Notes under the pieces: model-generated
Databases searched by the model: none
Seen by the model: only the letters and a program-made list of their open reading frames with translations
What the model was told of the DNA's origin: nothing
In this document: in pieces, positions 60,042-64,000 of the stretch
Position numbering within the stretch: position 1 is the stretch's first letter
Layout of the letters: the number at the start of each line of letters is the position of its first letter
Source of the DNA: Pasteurella skyensis
GTDB lineage: Bacteria > Pseudomonadota > Gammaproteobacteria > Enterobacterales > Pasteurellaceae
Reading direction: 5' to 3'
Length of the DNA stretch: 64,000 bases
Assembly: GCF_013377295.1 (NCBI RefSeq)
Contig: NZ_CP016180.1
Span: forward strand, 310,001-374,000
Translations under genes and position numbers: made by a program

Positions 60042-61031
60042 TTAGTTTTTACTTTGTTTTTGAAAAACACTAATTAATACAGCGCCTAAAATAATTCCTC
60101 CTTTAATAATATTCTGAGGATAAGGAGGGACTCCCCAAATATTTAGACCAGTATTAAGTACACCTAATATACATGCTCCAATTAGCGTTCCAATTATGGA
60201 GCCACGTCCTCCCATAATACTGGTTCCTCCCAATACAACAGCTGCAATTGCATCTAGCTCAAACCCGACGCCTGAAGCTGGTTGTCCAGATGACACTCTA
60301 GATGTTGAAATGATACCTGCTATAGCTGCTGTAAATCCGCAATAACTGTAAACAAAGAAATGAATCCATTTTGTACGGATACCAGATAGAATTGCAGCAT
60401 CTTCATTACCGCCAACTGAATAAATATAACGCCCTAATCTCAATTGATTTAATAAAATATAGCTAAGTAAAAACACCGCTAACATAATCCACGCAGGTAT
60501 TGGAATATTTAGAAAGGATGAACGACCTAAGGCAGAAAACATTCTTGCCATTGGCATAGGATAACCACCAGTATAAGTTAATGATACACCTCTAATTGCG
60601 GTCATTACGGCAAGTGTGACAATAATTGCAGGCAATTTAAATCGTGCTACAAAGAATCCATTAAATGCTCCACAAATGACCCCCACCAGAATTGCTCCAA
60701 ACCAACCAAGTAATAATGCTGTTATTATAGATGTATCACCTGCATTAACTCCTGGTGTAAAATGGATAACTATACTTGCTAAAATAGTTCCAGCAAAAGC
60801 CATTACTGCTCCTACAGATAAGTCAATTCCTCCAGTTAATATAACAAAAGTCATACCTGCGGCGATGATGGCATTAACAGACACTTGTCTAGATATATTG
60901 ACAAATGTTTGCCAAGCAAAGAAGTTATCAATAAGAAATGACATTATAGTGATCAGTAAAATGAGCCCTACAAGTGGAATAAATTCTGAGCGTTTATTAA
61001 GTGAATGTAGCATAGATGGTTTATTTTCCAT
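60042..61031 (-). CDS. Sugar ABC transporter permease (RbsC family)
   Basis: This 329-residue inner-membrane permease has about ten helices and the RbsC/XylH signature GGIDLSVGAVMAFAGTILAS near residue 66, with AVVLGGTSIMGGRGSIIGTL in the second half. It forms the channel for the carbohydrate bound by the periplasmic protein encoded at 62.6-63.5 kb. Its start codon overlaps the stop of the ATPase gene (TAATG), so translation is coupled. The ribosome site is AGGAGGAAAATA. Confidence 0.93.
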   Translation of the reverse strand: MENKPSMLHSLNKRSEFIPLVGLILLITIMSFLIDNFFAWQTFVNISRQVSVNAIIAAGMTFVILTGGIDLSVGAVMAFAGTILASIVIHFTPGVNAGDTSIITALLLGWFGAILVGVICGAFNGFFVARFKLPAIIVTLAVMTAIRGVSLTYTGGYPMPMARMFSALGRSSFLNIPIPAWIMLAVFLLSYILLNQLRLGRYIYSVGGNEDAAILSGIRTKWIHFFVYSYCGFTAAIAGIISTSRVSSGQPASGVGFELDAIAAVVLGGTSIMGGRGSIIGTLIGACILGVLNTGLNIWGVPPYPQNIIKGGIILGAVLISVFQKQSKN

Positions 61032-62515
61032 TATTTTCCTCCTGTTGAATACTGCATGATAGTTTCGGGATTAATATCATCTCCGACTAAATTTGCTGTA
61101 ATCTTACCTTCTCGCATAACAAAGACACGATCACTTATACCAACTATTTCAGGAAGATCTGAAGAGATAACTACAACAGATATTCCAGAATTAGCTAATG
61201 TTTGAATAGTATTATAAATTTCAAGCTTTGCACCAACATCAATACCACGTGTAGGTTCGTCAAAGAAAAGTAATCTGGAACGTGTTAATAACCATCTAGC
61301 AATAATTACTTTTTGTTGATTACCACCACTAAGTTCACTAACAATTTTATTTATGGAAGGTGTTTTTATGCTTAATTGTTTAACATATTCTAAACTTTTT
61401 TCTTCCATTTTCTTTCTTGACACAAAATAACTTTTGTTCAGTAATGATTTTAATGAAGAAATAGTGATATTATCTTTAACACTAGAATTTAAAAATAGAC
61501 CATGTTTCTTTCTGTCTTCTGATAAATAACCAACACCTTGTGCTAAAGCTTCAGCAGGATGAGTGAAATTAATCAATTCTCCATCTAAGTAAACATCTTT
61601 GTATTTGTAAGGATAGGCACCGACAATAGCTTTACACATTTCAGTACGACCAGAACCAACAAGCCCTGCAATACCTACAATTTCTCCAATATGAAATTTA
61701 AAAGAATTTTCATTACCATTTATATCAATAAGTTTTTTGACATCTAATGCAATAGGATTTTGTGTTAAATCTTGAGTACGTTTTGGTGGATAAGAGTGTT
61801 CCAAAGAACGCCCAACCATATGAGTAATAATTTCATCTTCACTGATATTTGCTGTAGGAAATGTACCGATATACTCTCCATCTCTCAAGCAGGAAATACA
61901 GTCTGAGATTTCAAAAACCTCCTCCAAATGATGAGAAATATAAAAGCAGCCAATATTTTTTTCTTTTAATTTTCTCATTACAGAGAGTAATTTACCTGCT
62001 TCTGTAGGAGTTAAGGTCGCTGTAGGTTCATCTAATACCAAATATTTACAATCAAAAGCGAGTGCTTTAGCGATCTCTACAAATTGTTGTTCAGCAACAC
62101 TAAGATGAGTTATAGGAACATTCAGCGGAATACTGACATTGATATTATTTAGCGTTTGTTGAGCTATTTCTTGCATTTTTCGTTTATTTAAAATGCCTCC
62201 AATAGTCATTTCTCGACCTAAGAAAATATTTTCAACAGCGTTGAGGTAAGGAATTAAACTAAATTCTTGGAAAATAATATTTATGCCGAGTTTTTGTGCA
62301 TCTCGGGTTCCTTGAGGAGTGACAATTTTTCCATCAATTAAAATATTTCCTTCTGATGCTTTATAAACACCATTTAATACTTTCATTAATGTTGATTTTC
62401 CAGCACCATTTTCTCCAACTATGGCATGTATCTCACCAGGTTTTAGGGTTAAAGAAACATTACTTAAAGCTGTTACTCCAGGAAAACATTTTGTAATATT
62501 TTTCATTTCTAACAT
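61031..62515 (-). CDS. Sugar ABC transporter ATP-binding protein (RbsA/MglA family)
   Basis: The 494-residue protein carries two ABC domains. The first has Walker A GENGAGKSTLMK and LVLDEPTATLT. The second has a degenerate Walker A GLVGSGRTEMCK, the signature LSGGNQQKVIIARWLL and LLFFDEPTRGIDVGAK. This double-domain form is typical of RbsA/MglA/XylG importers. The start is placed at 62515 (MLEMKNITKCFPG) after AAAGGTTTTATTT. An upstream frame to 62542 adds 9 residues without support. Confidence 0.93.
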   Translation of the reverse strand: MLEMKNITKCFPGVTALSNVSLTLKPGEIHAIVGENGAGKSTLMKVLNGVYKASEGNILIDGKIVTPQGTRDAQKLGINIIFQEFSLIPYLNAVENIFLGREMTIGGILNKRKMQEIAQQTLNNINVSIPLNVPITHLSVAEQQFVEIAKALAFDCKYLVLDEPTATLTPTEAGKLLSVMRKLKEKNIGCFYISHHLEEVFEISDCISCLRDGEYIGTFPTANISEDEIITHMVGRSLEHSYPPKRTQDLTQNPIALDVKKLIDINGNENSFKFHIGEIVGIAGLVGSGRTEMCKAIVGAYPYKYKDVYLDGELINFTHPAEALAQGVGYLSEDRKKHGLFLNSSVKDNITISSLKSLLNKSYFVSRKKMEEKSLEYVKQLSIKTPSINKIVSELSGGNQQKVIIARWLLTRSRLLFFDEPTRGIDVGAKLEIYNTIQTLANSGISVVVISSDLPEIVGISDRVFVMREGKITANLVGDDINPETIMQYSTGGK

Positions 62516-62548
62516 AAATAAAACCTTTCTGAATGATGACATTTAAGG

Positions 62549-62579
62549 AAGTGCCAAGCTTACTGAATTCTTGGCACTT
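62549..62579 (-). promoter_or_regulatory. Intercistronic hairpin after the binding-protein gene
   Basis: AAGTGCCAAG and CTTGGCACTT form a 10-bp perfect stem between the binding-protein gene and the ATPase gene. Such hairpins commonly protect the abundant upstream mRNA and let only part of transcription through, keeping binding protein in excess over membrane components. Confidence 0.7.
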
Positions 62580-62605
62580 ATGTTAAAAAATATTAAATAA
62601 TATAA

Positions 62606-63505
62606 CTACCAAGAAAATCCTTTTGCGTTAGTTTTATCAATTAATTTTACATCAACAGGGATTGCTTTAGGTACGTTAGCTCCCCAATGTTTAGCTAAAG
62701 CCATAGCAAACCCAATTCTTAATTGATCTCTAGGATATTGTGCCGCAGTCGCTTTAAATGGACTACCTTCCAATATTGCAGAAATTGCTTCAGACGCTCC
62801 ATCAACACTAGTTAATACGATATTTTTACCAGAACCTTCGATAGCTGCTAAAGAGCCCATAGCTCCACCGTCATTAACACTGAAAATACCAGCTAAATTA
62901 GGATGTGCTTGAATCATATTCTCAGTAACACCCATTGCAACCGTTCTATCTTGTTTACCATTTTGAATATCTACTAATTTAATTGCAGGGTATTTTGCTA
63001 GTGCATCTTTACAACCTCTAACACGTTCTAAAATTGGTACAACAGGAATACCATCCAAAATTGCGACTTCACCTTTCCCTTTTATTTCTTTAGAAAGTGC
63101 CTCACAGGCAAGTACACCTGCATCATAGTTTTTTGAACCTACAAAAGAATCTATTGGTCCTGCAGCTTGAGCATCTACAGATACAACAGTAACATTTTTT
63201 GCTTTTGCAAATTCAACTGCATTTTTAACACCTTCAGAATCAGTTGGATTAAGAATTAAGATATCAATATCTTTACTCACTAAATCTTCAACATCATTAT
63301 TCTGTTTTACGATATCGTGGGCAGCATCAGTGATGAATAATTGACCACCAACAGAATCAACAGCTTCTGCTAGTGCTTCTTTCATTACGACAAAATATTC
63401 ATTATTCATTTCTTGAAAAGATACGCCTACTTTAAGAGGCTTGGCAACTGAAGCAACACTGAAGAAACTCGCTGCAACAAGGGTAGATAGTACTAATTTT
63501 TTCAT
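62606..63505 (-). CDS. Sugar ABC transporter periplasmic binding protein (RbsB family)
   Basis: The 299-residue protein starts with a clear signal peptide (MKKLVLSTLVAASFFSVASVA, 21 residues) and continues with the two-lobe type I periplasmic fold: VGVSFQEMNNEYFVVMKEAL, ILNPTDSEGVKNAVEFA, GIFSVNDGGAMGSLAA. It is RbsB-like but the ligand is not evident. From the operon it is expected to bind a pentitol or tetritol. It is the first gene of the operon, facing the divergent AraC-type regulator, and follows GAGGAGAACTAT. Confidence 0.92.
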   Translation of the reverse strand: MKKLVLSTLVAASFFSVASVAKPLKVGVSFQEMNNEYFVVMKEALAEAVDSVGGQLFITDAAHDIVKQNNDVEDLVSKDIDILILNPTDSEGVKNAVEFAKAKNVTVVSVDAQAAGPIDSFVGSKNYDAGVLACEALSKEIKGKGEVAILDGIPVVPILERVRGCKDALAKYPAIKLVDIQNGKQDRTVAMGVTENMIQAHPNLAGIFSVNDGGAMGSLAAIEGSGKNIVLTSVDGASEAISAILEGSPFKATAAQYPRDQLRIGFAMALAKHWGANVPKAIPVDVKLIDKTNAKGFSW

Positions 63506-63545
63506 AATAGTTCTCCTCTATGATTTTTACCATAATAGCTATGAT

Positions 63546-63567
63546 GTGTTCTATGATTGTTGAACAC
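63546..63567 (-). promoter_or_regulatory. Inverted repeat near the polyol operon promoter
   Basis: GTGTTC-N10-GAACAC lies 40 bases upstream of the binding-protein start. The symmetry suggests a regulator site in or just below the promoter. The regulator is not identified. Confidence 0.4.
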
Positions 63568-63612
63568 GAATTCATTATTAATAAATATTTTTATTTTTTA
63601 AAGTCTAATTTA

Positions 63613-63647
63613 GGACATTATATGTATTTAATTGTCCTTTTATGTCC
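63613..63647. promoter_or_regulatory. GGACA/TGTCC repeats between operon and regulator
   Basis: GGACA at 63613-63617 faces TGTCC at 63633-63637 and again at 63643-63647, the last two as a direct repeat of TGTCC spaced 10 bases (one helical turn). Direct half-sites at one-turn spacing are typical AraC-family operators. The position is about 110-140 bases upstream of the operon and 53-87 bases before the regulator start. Confidence 0.45.
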
Positions 63648-63699
63648 AGTATATTAAAATTATAAATGTATAATAGATATCAAATGATAGGGAGGAAAT

Positions 63700-64000
63700 A
63701 TGTTTGATTTTAATGATTTTTTAAAGTTACCTCCAAAAAAATTAATGAGGGAAGAGGTTTTCAGAAAGTACCCTAATTCGCCTATTATAATAGAGTGGTG
63801 GAAAACACACCCAGTTTATGAGTTACATAAACATATTGATTTTAAAGAGTTTGCTATTATTCGCCATGGGTTTTGTATTCATCATCATCGAGGTCTATTT
63901 GATTTATTGACATTAGGCGATGTTGCTTTTATTGGGAATTCAACTCCTCATGGGTATGTGTGTACCCATGAAATGTCATTGTTTAATATTGTATTTCATG
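63700..64000 (+). CDS. AraC-family transcriptional regulator, N-terminal part (cut by window end)
   Basis: An ATG after GGGAGGAAAT opens a frame that runs off the window (100 codons seen). It begins MFDFNDFLKLPPKKLMREEV and shows an N-terminal cupin sensor domain: ELHKHIDFKEFAIIRHGFCI, then LLTLGDVAFIGNSTPHGYV. This pattern is typical of RhaS/RhaR-like AraC regulators; the helix-turn-helix half lies beyond the window. It is divergent from the polyol operon and is its likely activator. The call from the cupin half is good; the effector is unknown. Confidence 0.8.
   Translation, partial: MFDFNDFLKLPPKKLMREEVFRKYPNSPIIIEWWKTHPVYELHKHIDFKEFAIIRHGFCIHHHRGLFDLLTLGDVAFIGNSTPHGYVCTHEMSLFNIVFH

Overview
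The window looks like chromosome from an AT-rich member of the Pasteurellaceae. The gene content (mpl, folD, rsmC-holD-rimI, opsX, tyrA, grcA, nfo, hrpA) fits that family. Many copies of an uptake-signal-like motif, AAGCGGT followed at a fixed distance by AAATTTGCAAA, point to the Actinobacillus pleuropneumoniae-type branch rather than the Haemophilus influenzae type (AAGTGCGGT). Species cannot be fixed from sequence alone.

Layout. 1-7.7 kb: mpl, a Fic AMP-transferase with palindromes in its promoter, tRNA-Arg and tRNA-Pro, folD, rsmC, holD-rimI and a YeiH transporter. 7.8-16.6 kb: CdsA-like and PlsC-like lipid genes, a nitroreductase, a YdfG-type dehydrogenase, a sugar aminotransferase, two lipooligosaccharide-type glycosyltransferases, a YcjF-type membrane protein, gmk and gpt. 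16.8-28.7 kb: central metabolism and repair (eno, aspA, grcA, ung, sixA, pykA, opsX, tyrA, trxA, a TorD-type chaperone, nfo) and a LexA-box gene for a UmuD-like protein lacking catalytic residues. 28.8-33.2 kb: a repeat-rich block with palindromic repeat family A (core CTTCGACAGGCTCAG), a GIY-YIG nuclease gene inside it, an IS110 element inserted into it, an RhlE-type helicase and a 146-bp tandem array. 33.6-38.5 kb: a trimeric autotransporter adhesin split by a frameshift. 39-45.8 kb: an ORF6N protein with palindromes, hrpA, a 306-bp tandem triplication of the hrpA 5' end, and a REP-associated tyrosine transposase next to palindromic repeat family B (GTAGGGGAG ends). 45.8-54.7 kb: grpE, mntH, a frameshifted nadK, a broken 6-phospho-beta-glucosidase, a TauE/SafE exporter, an orphan DhaM and nrdA without nrdB. 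54.9-64 kb: a minus-strand polyol operon (sugar ABC importer, EltD-like dehydrogenase, LyxK-like kinase, second FGGY kinase, ribitol 2-dehydrogenase) and a divergent AraC-type regulator cut by the window edge.

How it works together. The polyol operon reads as a complete uptake, oxidation and phosphorylation route with two dehydrogenases and two kinases, probably feeding pentulose phosphates to the pentose phosphate pathway. The repeat-rich half holds two unrelated palindromic repeat families. Each lies beside a small single-domain nuclease gene: GIY-YIG for family A and a Y1 HUH enzyme for family B. The IS110 element sits inside a family A copy. This arrangement, with the RAYT-linked triplication of the hrpA 5' end, is the most unusual feature of the window. 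Three genes between 37 and 50 kb are disrupted by small indels. One of these is nadK, normally essential, so sequencing error must be considered there.
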